A DNA stretch of 64,000 nt, taken from NCBI GenBank assembly GCA_027422505.1, contig JAPQWV010000002.1:25894501-25958500 (forward strand), read 5' to 3'. The position numbers and the translations under genes are program-made. Positions 11,040-21,452 of the stretch are shown here, piece after piece. The notes below the pieces were generated by a model. It did no database searches. It had not been told where the DNA came from and saw only the letters and a list, made by a program, of their open reading frames with translations. Position 1 is the first letter of the stretch. The number at the start of each line of letters is the position of its first letter. Source of the stretch: Craterostigma plantagineum (Eukaryota; Streptophyta; Magnoliopsida; Lamiales; Linderniaceae).

Positions 11040-11474
11040 TCACGGCCTCGTGTCGGGCCTTCACGGCCGTGAAGGCGGCTTAAACCCTATTTCTTGACTT
11101 TCTGCCACGAGTCACGGCCTCTTACAACGGCTTCACGGCCGTGAAGGCGGCTAAAACCCTAAATGTTGACTTTTCTAGAGACAGTCACGGCCACGTGCAT
11201 CTTGACTCACGGCCGTGACGCATGATTTTTAGCTACCGCCCGACTTCACGGCTTGGTGTGTGGCGATTCACGGCCGTGACATGCAATACTTTAGCTACTG
11301 CCGAGATTCACGGCTTCGAACAATGGAGCTCACGGCCGTGACTGCTCCCAACATTGCATCGTGCCTTTTCTGCCGTGATTCACGGTTACTTACACAATAG
11401 TCACGGCCGTGACAGAGCCTTCTTTGCTTGCTGCCCTTATCCACGGCCTCTTGCTAGATCAGTCACGGCCGTGA
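11040..11474. repeat. seven-unit palindrome array in the Athila LTR
   Basis: Seven perfect copies of TCACGGCCGTGA start at 11061, 11133, 11207, 11268, 11330, 11401 and 11463, so the spacing is 61-74 bp. Each is preceded by a half-site TCACGG (CCACGG in the last unit) 21 or 22 bp upstream: 11040, 11112, 11185, 11246, 11308, 11380, 11441. In element sense the array lies early in the LTR, in the probable U3 promoter region. Confidence 0.9.
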
Positions 11475-11659
11475 CATTACGCTGACATCTTCATTCTTTG
11501 CCATTTTTGCGTCGTTTTCGCCTCGTTTCGTTCCTTTTTGCTCGATAAACATTCGAAGGTTGGGTGTAAATAGAGCCAAGAAACGCATGGAATAACCAAA
11601 AATATCCTATTATAACCCAAATAAACATAACTATAAACGTATTAAAAATACGTTTATCA

Positions 11660-12191
11660 ATTTATCATATCATAACTGTCCTAATTTCAGAGATCACGTC
11701 CGTTTATAGCACATACCATATAATAGCACCTTATCCACAAAGTCAATCAAATCAAATCTTTCCTAAACATAATAATCCAATCAGCATAAGGAAAGATATT
11801 AATTCAATCTTGCACATTATATTCAGTGGAAGGCATGCATAAATCGTATATGCGATTCTCGTCCAGGAATAATCAAATATCAACGGATATATCACTTTCC
11901 ATATATAAACAACATATTTTCCATATATAGCACAATACGATATATCCTATCATATGGGCTGTCTATAACATGCGATCACATAATCTCATCAACAAATCAC
12001 AAACTCATATGCGAATCAAATATTCAACACTTTAATCAATTTATAGCTCATTATCAATGCATGTCGAATATTATCATGACCTTAGACGTTATATTAAACA
12101 CAAATCGAATTGCTTAATTTATAGACCTAACGTCATTACAATTACATCGTTCATCAAAACTCTCTAACACTTATGGACCAAAAAGGTCAAC
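11660..12191 (-). mobile_element. Sirevirus-type copia LTR fragment
   Basis: The sequence matches, with many small differences, the right-hand third of the LTRs at 52329-54530 and 62157-63833. Shared text includes TTTCAGAGATCAC, ATCAACGGATATATCACTTT and the terminal AAAAAGGTCAACA at 12191. Only about 530 bp are present. The rest of this LTR is missing on the left, where the Athila element starts, so the Athila element probably interrupted it. It is more diverged than the two LTRs near the right end. Confidence 0.75.
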
Positions 12192-12376
12192 ATTTGTTTT
12201 GAGTGTTGAGGGGCTGTGGAGTGATGTTTTTGCTTGGGCACACCCAAATTTGTTTAACATTAAGATTATGCCCTGTTGAGTTTTTATTCATCAATCGATT
12301 GAATACAGGAGTGTTCGAGACGTGGCTTGCATGAGATGATGGCTGTCGAGTAGAGGAGTGATGCAACTTATAAATA

Positions 12377-13070
12377 CAGTACAAACTCTATAAATTAATA
12401 CTCAATAATTTAATAAACTCTTTAACATAATATTTTCGGCCGGTCCCGACTCGGGGATAACGTATTATATTAATAATTCTCTAAAATTATAAGATAATAG
12501 ACTTTTGATAATTTCTATAGGTCCCATATAAATTATAAATTAATAATATATATAAAAATATTCTCATATTATACGAATGAAGATTACTGGAAAAATGACT
12601 CAATTGTCATTTGTTTTTTTGTTGAAATCAATTTCCCCTTGCATATCGTCTCTAATTGTCCTTATCATTTTAAGAACTTCTGGCGTTGTTTTGGTGTCAT
12701 ATTGTTTGTACGGGTTGTTTGTGGGTCTGTTTTCTAGTGTATTATATAGAAGATATGTTTACTGATATTACTTAAATGTACATTAACACCATACGGATTA
12801 TGATAGACTTGGGAGATTGAAGGTTTGTTACTTATGATTATGATAGAATTGGGAGATTGAAGGTTTGATCCTTAATTCGACGTTCATTAAGGACATAGGA
12901 GACTGAAAGTTATTTGATGTTTGGGAAGTTTGAAGTAATATACACTATAAATTAATAAAATATTAATTTATCGATAAATTAATAATTATTAATTTATCGA
13001 TTAATTAATAACTCTTTCAATTAGTAAATTTGGCCGGTCCCAACTCTATTAATTTATAGAGTTTCTAATG
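12377..13070. mobile_element. Emigrant/Lemi-like (pogo, Tc1/mariner) TIR element
   Basis: The left end reads CAGTACAAACTCTATAAATT and the right end gives its near inverted copy. The inner 18 bp (12383-12400 and 13047-13064) are perfectly inverted, and the outer 6 bp are degenerate. A TA dinucleotide flanks both ends (12375-12376, 13071-13072), as expected for this superfamily. The ends closely resemble the 24-bp ends I recall for Arabidopsis Emigrant. The inside is AT-rich and holds no transposase. Confidence 0.7.
12796..12875. repeat. two-copy 40-bp tandem repeat
   Basis: GATTATGATAGACTTGGGAG at 12796 recurs at 12836 as GATTATGATAGAATTGGGAG, each followed by ATTGAAGGTTTG. It lies inside the Emigrant-like element. 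Confidence 0.7.
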
Positions 13071-13158
13071 TATTAGATTTATTAAAACGGGAAACATCAT
13101 AATACTTAATAGCCTTCGAAGAAATAAAATTATGTTCATCAGAAGCATAGTTTGTAGA

Positions 13159-15823
13159 CTAGAAAGCCTTGGTAGGAGAGGGTTTAGATTTTGATTTCCT
13201 GACCCAGTCCATCGTCTTCGTCTTCTTGGTTAGTTTCTTGCCTGTAGCTAAATTTGGCACATTATTAGGAGTTAAATCATAAGTCGAAGAAGAATGAACT
13301 TCATATGAATGATCGTTGAGATTTCTTAGGAGGAAAATTTCATTTAGTAGTTTCTCTTTTTCGAACTTGAAGATTTCGAATTGATTTTGGTGTTCCTTTG
13401 CTTGTAATTTATTAATTTTCTGGAGACGCGAGATTTCAGCTAGAAAGTCAGTCGTTCCTTTTGTTTGTATCTTGTCTGGTTGAGTTTGTGAGCCTGACTT
13501 AGGAAAGAAGCGTGCATCATTCTTGATTGTGCTGGCATTTGCTAATCTAAAACGAGAATTTAGAGCAAGTGCATCATCGTAGGAATAGTAATGATTTGAA
13601 GAGGATGCATATTTTTCAAATAACAAATCGTCTCTTGTGGTTTTCTCCCTCCCTTTCATTGTCTTGTGAAGTGATGCTCTAGTTTCGACTCAGCTGGAGG
13701 CGGTTGTGGGCAGAAACCTGTGGGATTGTTGATATGGTTTTCGAGTGACGATATGACTGTCAGGAGTACGTCTTTTTCTACTTGAGAGGCAATCTTTTCG
13801 GACTCAAGAGTCGAGCGCAAATCATAGATTTCTTTGATAACTGCAGGGATATATGTACTAGAGGTATTTGATCTTTGGACATCGACTTCTTCTGAAGAGG
13901 GTGTATAAAAAGGTAAGTAGTCATCAGATAGAGGTATCTTCTTAGTTCGGTAACTTTTATTCAGTTCCTCGTAGTCAAGTGGAATTTCAGCCCACTCCTC
14001 TCTATTTTCTTTTTCTGCTCTAAATTGTCAAGAGTAGACGAGCTAGTGAAAGGCATGAGACTAGGTATGTTTAAACCTAGGAAATTGATATCATAAAGAG
14101 GGAGGGGTTTCTTTACTATTGGAACGGAATCTGCAACGAAGCCTAATCCTTCACGTGGATCATAAAATTCTATGTCTCTAGACTTGTTTAGAAAGATCGT
14201 TCTATCTGTTTGTCCTCTTTTTGTTAGGAGATCCTCAAGTTTTTAATTTTAGAATATAGACGATTTCGTTCTTTAGATAAGAATTCATATTGTAGGGATA
14301 TTGAATTTTGCTCTTCCTCACTTTTCTTGAAATCGTTTTCCTTTTCAAAAAACTTATCTTCTAGATCTCTAATCTTAGTCTCATGCCTGAGGGATATATC
14401 ATGAGCTTGTCGTAGAAATGAGTTTAACTTAGCTTTTTCAACTAGTTCGGTCCGCAAGACTTTTCCATTGTTTTCTAGCTTAGTTTCTAACGATTTGTTT
14501 TCCCTAACCATGGATGTTAGTTTATCTTGAAGCACAAAAAGTCGTTTATGTAAGTTGGAGTGGGAGTTGTGTACCTCAGCTTCTGAAGATGAGTCAGTTG
14601 AGGGAGTAACTACCGAGTTGTGCTTCTCATCTTCAGAGTCGACCTCGACATTTGCCAGAGCGCCAGATTTTCTTCCTCACTCTAAGAGGTATCCTCGAGT
14701 CATGATTCCTATTCTGCCATGAGTACGACACTCGACTGTATTTGCTTGAGAAGTTGGGCTTTCTTGGTGTAGTAGTCAACGTCTTTTATCTTTGGTAGGA
14801 AGCAATCTCGTGCAAAGTGGCCTGACTTGCCGTAGTTGAAACGTTTTTGATCTTTCAGGGATGACTTGGCTTCAGGTTCATCAGTCTTTCTGTCCCGCTT
14901 CTTCGAGGAGCTTGTCCTGAGTCGATTTGAGGATCTATTCTTAGCATATGAATCAAATCGCTTGCTGATCAAAGCCATTTGTTTTGTAATGTCAGCCAGT
15001 TCAGGATCCATTTCTGCACCGAAGTTATCATTATCTTCTTCGGATGAGCTAAGATTCTGTATAGGCTTTGAATTCTTCCTTGTTTTTCGGTTGCTAATTA
15101 GGGCTAGAGTTTCCATGGCTGCCTTTTCTTTTGATACTTTCTGAATCTCACTAATGTCTTCAACATGTTGGGCGAGACTGTCGAAGAGACAATGGATGTC
15201 CATTTCTTCTAGGTCCTTGTTCTGGCGGATATTACTTGCTATTTCCTCCATTCTGGCTGTAGTGCAGAGAGAAATCGTATGTTGATCTCCTCACCAGTTC
15301 TGGTTACATTGATCTTTCTCATCTCATTCACTAAAGTCAGAAATCATTGATAGATCTCATACAGTTCTTCCCCATCCTTGGCTTTGAATGAGTCATATGC
15401 AGTGAGAATGTTGGATTTCTTTGCCTTGTATCCAGATTCAGTTCGTTGCATCATTTTACTAATTTCGTCCCACATTTCCTTGGCAGTTTGTAGAGTGTTG
15501 ATCTGCATGAAAATGTCATTTGGAATGCTTTGGCAGAGATATGTTCTGGCTTGACTATCGGCGCGAGATCGGATTTTTCAGCTTCACTGTAGGCCGAACG
15601 AGGTTTCGGTTCCCTGGAGGCTGGAACGGGTGGATCACTGTCTGGATTTCAAGGAATATTAATTCAAAATTGAGCCGCGCCTTCAGTGATGGACTCGTAC
15701 ATTAGGTCTCCATTATCCTTACTGTCAATGAAGTTCATGAATCTGAGTGTCCATGCTGTATATTCATCCCTCTTGAGGATGGGAGGTCTTGCGTCATTTC
15801 CAAGCGAATATAGGTCCATTCTT
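13159..15823 (-). pseudogene. degenerate copia gag with long coiled-coil extension
   Basis: The start (near 15820) encodes an N-terminal stretch of copia type with PPILKRDEYTAWTLRFMNFI. A degenerate UBN2-type gag core follows to about 15250. The 180-codon ORF 15251-14709 ends the gag core and has a damaged zinc knuckle, FNYGKSGHFARDC, in which the first two Cys are replaced (usual form CX2CX4HX4C). Next comes a coiled-coil ORF (14535-14224), then a GLGF...LYDINFLGL segment (about 14150-14040) that this type of long copia gag also has. Last is a 166-codon basic/coiled-coil ORF (13659-13159). Stops and shifts separate the blocks. Confidence 0.7.
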
Positions 15824-16687
15824 GTGATATGTTGGATGTGGATCTTAATCGTGTTGATCAGCTAAATCTTAGATCTCTAACTCAGAAAAATCAAAGAATG
15901 TTAGAGAAATAATAGAAGAAGGATAAAATAAGCACAAGATTTTTTGTTATTTATTTAAGGTTTTATAAAACCAAAGGAGTGCAATTATCAGAAAGGTCGT
16001 CTTTGATTTAATTCGATTTTGATAGCTTCAAAAAATTGATCGAGAACCTTATGAGAATTGATTTTGATAAGTTCGAAATCGAAGGTGGTTTTCGAAATAT
16101 TTAATTTAAATGACGTTTTCGAAGAGTAATGGTGAAAATGAAAATAAAATTTTGACTTTTCGAAATGCAGCTTCTTAAGATGGTGAAGTCAAAATTAATT
16201 TTGTAATTCTATGATGTCGAAAGCCTTAACTTTGTACTTAGATTTAGAGCAATTGAGAAACCGATTTCGAGAGCTTTGATGGATTTCGAGAGGAATGTCG
16301 AGAAAAGAAAAATTGGAATTAAGGTCGATCTTGAGAAGAATGTCTAGAAGTTCCAATTCGAAATTAATAGCAGATTTCGAGCAATCAAAATTGAGAAATC
16401 TCGAGATTTATCTCTTCTTCGTAGCAGATTTCGAGCAATTTAAAATTGAGAGGTCTCGAGATTTATCTCTTCTTCGAAAACTTTCCTGTTCGTCGTCAAA
16501 ATTGAATGTGCGGCTAAAAAAACTGATAATTTCGATCAAGAATTATGAGAAGGCAAATATGCACCTATACGGTTTCCATGAGCCGAGAAATATCTTAGAT
16601 ATTGAACGAGAAGGAATTGATAATTTTTGAAATACTGAATGAGAAATCGAAATTCAAAACAGAGTAGGGAACTTGATCCACGATTTT
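15824..16687. other. leader of the decayed copia element
   Basis: AT-rich with many short TTCGAGA / TCTCGAAA-like phrases. A 111-codon plus-strand ORF (16295-16630) is repetitive and runs against the element, so I do not regard it as a gene. Confidence 0.45.
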
Positions 16688-16700
16688 GGCTCCGATACCA
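16688..16700 (-). other. primer binding site, initiator-Met type
   Basis: The minus strand reads TGGTATCGGAGCC, one base from the usual copia site TGGTATCAGAGCC. It lies 2 nt inside the LTR boundary at 16703. Confidence 0.8.
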
Positions 16701-16702
16701 CT

Positions 16703-17589
16703 TGTTGGTCCGATTTATCCAACCTTGACGTGATTCATATAACTGGGATTACCTTAGATGATGAATTACGGAAGCAAACGATCTGTAATACCACTAGACG
16801 TGTTGTAGAGTTTGAATGATGAGAGAGCGCAGTTCTTCAGCAAAATACTTCAACTCTTAATATGAATCAGTAACCCTAAACAATGCTTTGTTTATGGTAT
16901 TTATACATAGGGGTGATAAACAGGTCGGGTTGGGTCATCTTCGGGTTCATTCCGTTTAATAAACGGGTTGAAAACTTCAATCCTGACCTGGCCTGTTTAC
17001 TTAAACAGGTTGAAAAATTAAACTCAAACCCAATCTGCTTTAACCCTAACCCAACCCGCCAACCCGTTCAAATTTAAAAAGAGAAGAAAAAAACAAAATT
17101 TAGAATTATAAATCCAAATTAAACAAAAAAAAAGAGAACTAATGCAATTTTTTTCTCTAAAAACATCATGCGTGAGCGTGAAAGTGGGTAGAGAATTAGG
17201 GTTAATCCTTTTATTTGTTTATATTAATAATATGTTAATAATATATTATTCGGGTTAAATGGGTTGATTTCAGATTGATTTCGGGTTGATTTCGGGTTGA
17301 AAATTCGAACCCTAACCTACCAACTTAATAATTGGGTTGGGCTCGGGTTTACCCATTTACGTAAACAGGTAAAAAATATCACTCGAACCTGCTATTTTCG
17401 GGTGCGGTTCGTGTCGGGTTGGCGGGTTGGGTCGATTTTTAACAGCCCTATTTATACATAAGCCCTAATGGGCTATTGGGCCCGATATTACTAATATACC
17501 CACAAGTTAGATATATTTACAATTAGGTCCTAGCTTAAATAGCATAAAAATAACCTAATTTAATTGAATACATAAAATAATTTCTAACA
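16703..17589 (-). repeat. 5' LTR of the decayed copia element
   Basis: The LTR runs from TGTTGG at 16703 to TAACA at 17589, a TG...CA pair, with the primer site just inside. In element sense it starts TGTTAGAAATTATTTTATG. It contains a 543-bp hAT MITE (16908-17450) plus an 8-bp duplication, so the original LTR was about 336 bp. Confidence 0.75.
16908..17450. mobile_element. hAT-type MITE inside a copia LTR
   Basis: The element starts TAGGGGTGATAAAC and ends TTAACAGCCCTA. The 8-bp sequence TTTATACA is duplicated at 16900-16907 and 17451-17458. The inside is full of GGGTTGGG/CCCAACCC-like phrases near both ends with an AT-rich centre. No coding capacity is seen. The 8-bp duplication and the TAGG/CCTA ends point to hAT. 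Confidence 0.75.
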
Positions 17590-17721
17590 TTTTTCTTCCC
17601 TAATATTTTCGTTTTCCTTTCTGTATTGGGATTAAAATGCTGATAGATGGTTTCCCCGCCCTAATTGCATCCGCAGAACCGTTGGTTAGAACTTCAAATC
17701 CTTGATAATAATAACCTTTCA

Positions 17722-18573
17722 TTATTCAGTTCTACAAGCATAGAGAAAATGGCAAAACGCAGCAGCGCAAGAATCGACACTTTCTTCCATCCAAACATCG
17801 CAGAAACCCGAGCCATGCTCTTCCTCCTCGACCCTCCTAAACAGAAATATCCCAACGCCCGAGCGATCGCCTCCGCCGTAAAGCCAGTCGTGAACGTCCC
17901 AGAAAACCTGAACGAGCGATTTATCCACGGTGATCGTTTCGTTCCCCCTAAATCTCCAATGCAGATTAGGCACTCTGATCTTCTCCATCCCATCCACGCT
18001 TATCCACATTTCGGGCCCGTATGGGCCCGTCAACGCAGACTCGATCATGATACTATGTTCTTTCTTGTCGTAACCTAACGTTGTCTTTGTGCAGAAGCAC
18101 TTCTTGGCGAAGACAACCTCCTTCTTGTGCACCAATGACGCATCTTCCAAGGAAGGCCTGCACTTTGTCCTCCTAAAAGCTTCCTTCTTCTGATCGCCTA
18201 AGAGCAGAACGACTTCTCCTTCTGTTGCAACTGCCACGTAGTAGTCCGAGTTTGGCTCTGGGCTCGCGGCGAACTTCGCTGACCTCAAGTCCCAATAAAC
18301 GTCGACGCGGTTTTCCAACACCTTGAAGGTTTTTAGGCCCTTTTTGCCCCAAAACTGCCAGGTCTTGAGGTCGATCTTGCAAGTGTAGTAATTCCCTTCT
18401 TGAGGGTCGCTGTCGACGGTCAAGTATAGGCAGTGGCTGATGAGAGTCTTGGCCCATGTCACCGTTATGGTGCATAAGGTGGTGCCTAGCTTTGCTCTGT
18501 GTATGGAGGTTACGAAGTTCTGGGCGGGATTTGGGTCGACTGCTATGGGGTCGGGTTCGAGGGAAGTTGCGAG
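17722..18573 (-). CDS. DUF868 family protein, single exon
   Basis: This intronless 283-aa protein belongs to the plant DUF868 family, whose function is unknown. Family landmarks in order: PAQNFVTSIHRAKL near residue 17, CTITVTWAKTLI, YYTCKIDLKTWQFWGKKGLKTF, VDVYWDLRSAKF, EPNSDYYVAVATEGEVVLLLGDQKKEAFRRT (about 108-138), then LHWRFRGNETI and VQVFWDVHDWLYG (about 205-235). The frame is open back to 18627, but only a TTG stands there. The first ATG, at 18573, gives an N-terminus of normal family length, so I chose it. The C-terminal FLYACRTE fits the family ending. It looks intact. The reverse strand also has open frames, which are shadows. Confidence 0.88.
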   Translation of the reverse strand, partial: LATSLEPDPIAVDPNPAQNFVTSIHRAKLGTTLCTITVTWAKTLISHCLYLTVDSDPQEGNYYTCKIDLKTWQFWGKKGLKTFKVLENRVDVYWDLRSAKFAASPEPNSDYYVAVATEGEVVLLLGDQKKEAFRRTKCRPSLEDASLVHKKEVVFAKKCFCTKTTLGYDKKEHSIMIESALTGPYGPEMWISVDGMEKIRVPNLHWRFRGNETITVDKSLVQVFWDVHDWLYGGGDRSGVGIFLFRRVEEEEHGSGFCDVWMEESVDSCAAAFCHFLYACRTE

Positions 18574-18719
18574 CATCGTTGACGAGGATAACGCATGTTC
18601 TACACGACGAGGAGCTTCGATCGCCAAGATTCTCCGATCGTATGGACGTGAACGACCCTGGCGTTGAGGTATCCGATCATCGTGACGATCTCATTTTTTT
18701 CTCATGATGGCGATGAAAG

Positions 18720-19790
18720 GATTGTTGGAATTAGGGTTGAGATGCCACAAATTGCTGAGGATGATATGTCGCCTTTTCTTCTGTTTGTATGATTGATGGC
18801 TATCAAGATTTCATTTAATGGAAGTTTCTGGTAATAAGGATTCAATGATTGCAAGGAGGGTTTCTCAGGGAAGATGCATGTAATGGTTGGTAAGATCTAA
18901 GTTTCTTCTCCCATTAACGAGGATGTCTAAACGAAGGAAACCATCCGCCAAATGACTAAACATATTTTTACTATAAATAGAACCTACACAGCAAAATATG
19001 TAAACGACAGAAGTTGGCCGCGAATCAGAAGTAAAGATTCGAAGGAACACCAACAAAATCAGATTCAACCCTCAGCCAACTCCTTTGACAAGTAGAATCA
19101 GCACTTTTATCCTTGTCCAGTTAGGCGGGCCAGAAAATAGCTTTGAAAAACGATGAAAACATAATTAATGTAAATGAATGCCCAAATTGCCATATTTGAT
19201 TTTAATCTGAAATATCTAATGTGGGGTTGCTTGTCAAATTGGAACACCTTAGAAAAAAGATGACACCAAGTGGGCCAATCTCGCTCGAGAGATACTTTTC
19301 TTGCAACTTGATTGAATCTTTCCACCATGCCTAGCTAGACAAAAGAGTTAAATATTTCAACGCAATCAATAAAGATTCCAATCCATGAGTACATCACATA
19401 CGTATTTTGCTATACCATTCAACTTGGTGGTAGTTGTGTGCGGATTGGGAAAGCAACCAACCAACCAATTTCATGCAATAAAAGCCTTTTTGCGGTTGCT
19501 AAAGGATCTAAAGTGACTGCTAAGGGATCTAAAGGCGAAATATCGTTCTCAAGCAACTTTTTTCTCTCTTGAAGACTGAAGATGCAATAGAGAGAGAAAA
19601 AACAGAGCATAGATTTCAAGCTTCATTAATCCGTCACTAATGGCGTAAGTCCTGACCAAACATAAACCTTGCGTGACAGAAACGTTCAGATTCCACTGGG
19701 CCCCCCTCAGAAATCGAGAATTTCCACTCCAATATAACATAAAATAAATTCAGATTTGTTAAGAAACAGAGAGCAGAGAGAGGTAGCTGA
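18720..19790. other. intergenic region between the DUF868 and BTB genes
   Basis: It separates two divergent genes and should hold both promoters and 5' UTRs. A 73-codon minus ORF (19328-19107) and other short ORFs match nothing I know. No transposon ends were recognised. Confidence 0.4.
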
Positions 19791-19906
19791 TGAATAATAT
19801 ATGAAGAAGAGGGTTCAAAGCAAAGCTGGGAAAGCACGGAGATCAGTTCTTGGAAGGGTTTCTCGACTGTTTCAATGAGATCGCCGCGGCGCTTGTGGTA
19901 TCTAAG

Positions 19907-21207
19907 ATGAGTGAATCTTCTCATAGAGTTGAAACCACTTCACGCCTTGCACAATGGAGGATAGAGAACTTGGCTTCGTGGAGTCACAGAAAATCAGATC
20001 CGTTCACCATGGGAAATTGGAACTGGTATTAACTGTGCCCTGTTTCCTCATCAGCTCCATCGTTTACCTTCTCTGAATTTTTCCGGAGTTGTTTAGTTTC
20101 ATGATGTTGAAATTAACTGCATCTGCATGTTCTTTGGTAAGCAAAGGCGTTTGTCCGTGGAGAAAAATAGGGCCTTGTTCATCAGATTGTTCCCAGAGAT
20201 ATCAAACTCGACTAAAGAAAGTCCCCCACTTGCATCGTTCATCATCAAAGTCGTCTCCTTGCTAGATCGAAAGTGTTTCGTTCACCCAGGTGATGTTCTT
20301 GGAAGAAAAAAATCCAATCTTTTCTCAATATCATTCATTACAATTCGATGTTTCCGAGTCCTACTTACAGCTCATATCCTCTGTTCTTGCAATCGCAGAA
20401 GTTACTGATAAACAGCTCAAAACAAACGAAGATTTCGTGTGGGCTGTTGAACTCCCATTAACTGGAAAATTCATCATCGACGTCGAATTCCTCGATCTCA
20501 AGATCACATCTCCAACGGTAAGTGATAACCACGGACCATCCAATCAATCCATCAACTATCTTCAATCTTTCTTGTCTCTGTAACAAATCCACTGCAATAA
20601 ACAGGGCTCCGACTCGCTTTCAATATGGGCCGAACCCTCGACCCGACAACAATCGAACCAGACCGCCATCAACTCCCTAGGTAGGATGCTCTTCCAAAGC
20701 ATACACACAGACATCATAATAAACGCCTCAAACGGCCAAATGAGAGCTCACCGAGCAGTCCTCGCCTCAAGATCCCCTGTTTTTCAGACCATGTTCTCAC
20801 ACGACCTAACAGAGAAGGAACAATCGACAGTAAACATTTCAGACATGTCCCTCGAATCTTGCCAGGCTTTCCTAAACTACATCTACGGCAATGTTCAGAG
20901 CGAGGCGTTCTTAACGCACAGATTAGCCCTTCTCCGAGCTGCAGACAAGTACGATGTCTCTGACTTGAAGGAAGCTTGCCATGAGAGTTTGATTCAAGAT
21001 ATTGACTCGGAAAACGTGCTTGAGAGATTGCAATGGGCGAATCTTTATGGGTTGATTAAGCTGAAGGATTCTTGCTTGAGGTACTTGGTGAGGTTTGGGA
21101 AGATCTATGATGTAAGAGATGAGCTTGATGCGTTTGTAAGGTGTGGCGATAGGGACCTTGTCGGCGAGGTTTTCAACCGAGTTCTTGATGCTTGGAAGGG
21201 TCTTTGA
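19907..21207 (+). CDS. BTB/POZ domain protein, At1g21780-like, four exons
   Basis: Exons read from splice sites and frame are 19907-20025, 20147-20289, 20399-20517 and 20605-21207, 327 aa in total, nearly the length I recall for Arabidopsis At1g21780. The N-terminal half has a MATH-like start (RLAQWRIENLASWSHRKSDPF near residue 14) and LSVEKNRALFIRLFPEIS. Then come DFVWAVELPLTGKFIIDVEFLDLKI and the BTB domain (about 155-255) with TDIIINASNGQMRAHRAVLASRSPVF and NYIYGNV. A BACK-like helical tail ends the protein. Such proteins bind CUL3 and act as substrate adaptors of ubiquitin ligases. All exon phases agree, so the gene looks intact. The exact position of intron 2 is the least certain. Confidence 0.9.
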
Positions 21208-21452
21208 TCTCAGATGTAAAATATAGGGTATTCGATTCTTTGATCTGTGTATAGACATTGATTGATGCTTGATGATTTAGTGTTGTAGTAAATGTATAAT
21301 TATAATATTTTTATAAGTGTTTAAATGCAATTAAGCTATTGTGAACTGGTTTAGCACGGAAACTTTCTTGTCCACAATATGCATCTTACCTTAACGATGA
21401 TGATTGATTACTCCATTATGATCACTGTTCAATCACTGAACTGAAAAAAAAG

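Larger units (their letters stand above)
1..11659 (-). mobile_element. Athila-type Ty3/gypsy LTR retrotransposon, 3' end outside window
   Basis: Read on the minus strand the order is 5' LTR (11659-10033), tRNA-Asp primer site, gag, aspartic protease, reverse transcriptase/RNase H, integrase, a long spacer and an additional ORF. The order RT, RNase H, integrase marks Ty3/gypsy, and an extra ORF after integrase with a tRNA-Asp primer site is the Athila plan. No copy of the LTR is visible on the left, so the 3' LTR must lie beyond position 1 or be lost. Every coding part carries stops or frame changes, so this copy is not autonomous. The element abuts a Sirevirus LTR fragment on its right, which suggests insertion into an older element. 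Confidence 0.9.
10033..11659 (-). repeat. 5' LTR of the Athila-type element
   Basis: The LTR is bounded by TGAT at 10033 and ATCA at 11659, a TG...CA pair with 4-bp inverted ends, and the primer site lies just inside 10033. In element sense it starts TGATAAACG and ends CGCGATCA, 1,627 bp in all. The first 200-620 bp (element sense, probable U3) hold the palindrome array. The last third holds three hairpins with a shared loop. The partner LTR is outside the window, so insertion age cannot be judged. Confidence 0.8.
13100..17589 (-). mobile_element. decayed Ty1/copia element: 5' LTR, primer site, gag and coiled-coil region, no pol
   Basis: On the minus strand a 5' LTR (17589-16703) is followed by an initiator-Met primer site (16700-16688), a leader and a long degenerate gag region. 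No integrase, RT or second LTR is found; the left part runs into the Emigrant-like element. The copy therefore seems truncated by deletion after gag. Confidence 0.75.

Noticed and set aside
16295..16630. 111-codon plus-strand ORF
   Set aside because: Made of repeated TTCGAGA-type phrases in a copia leader, opposite to the element's sense.
17665..18078. 137-codon plus-strand ORF
   Set aside because: Antisense to the DUF868 coding sequence, which has clear family motifs.
18574..18627. Extension of the DUF868 protein to a start at 18627
   Set aside because: The codon at 18627 is TTG, not ATG; the first ATG in frame is at 18573 and fits the family N-terminus.
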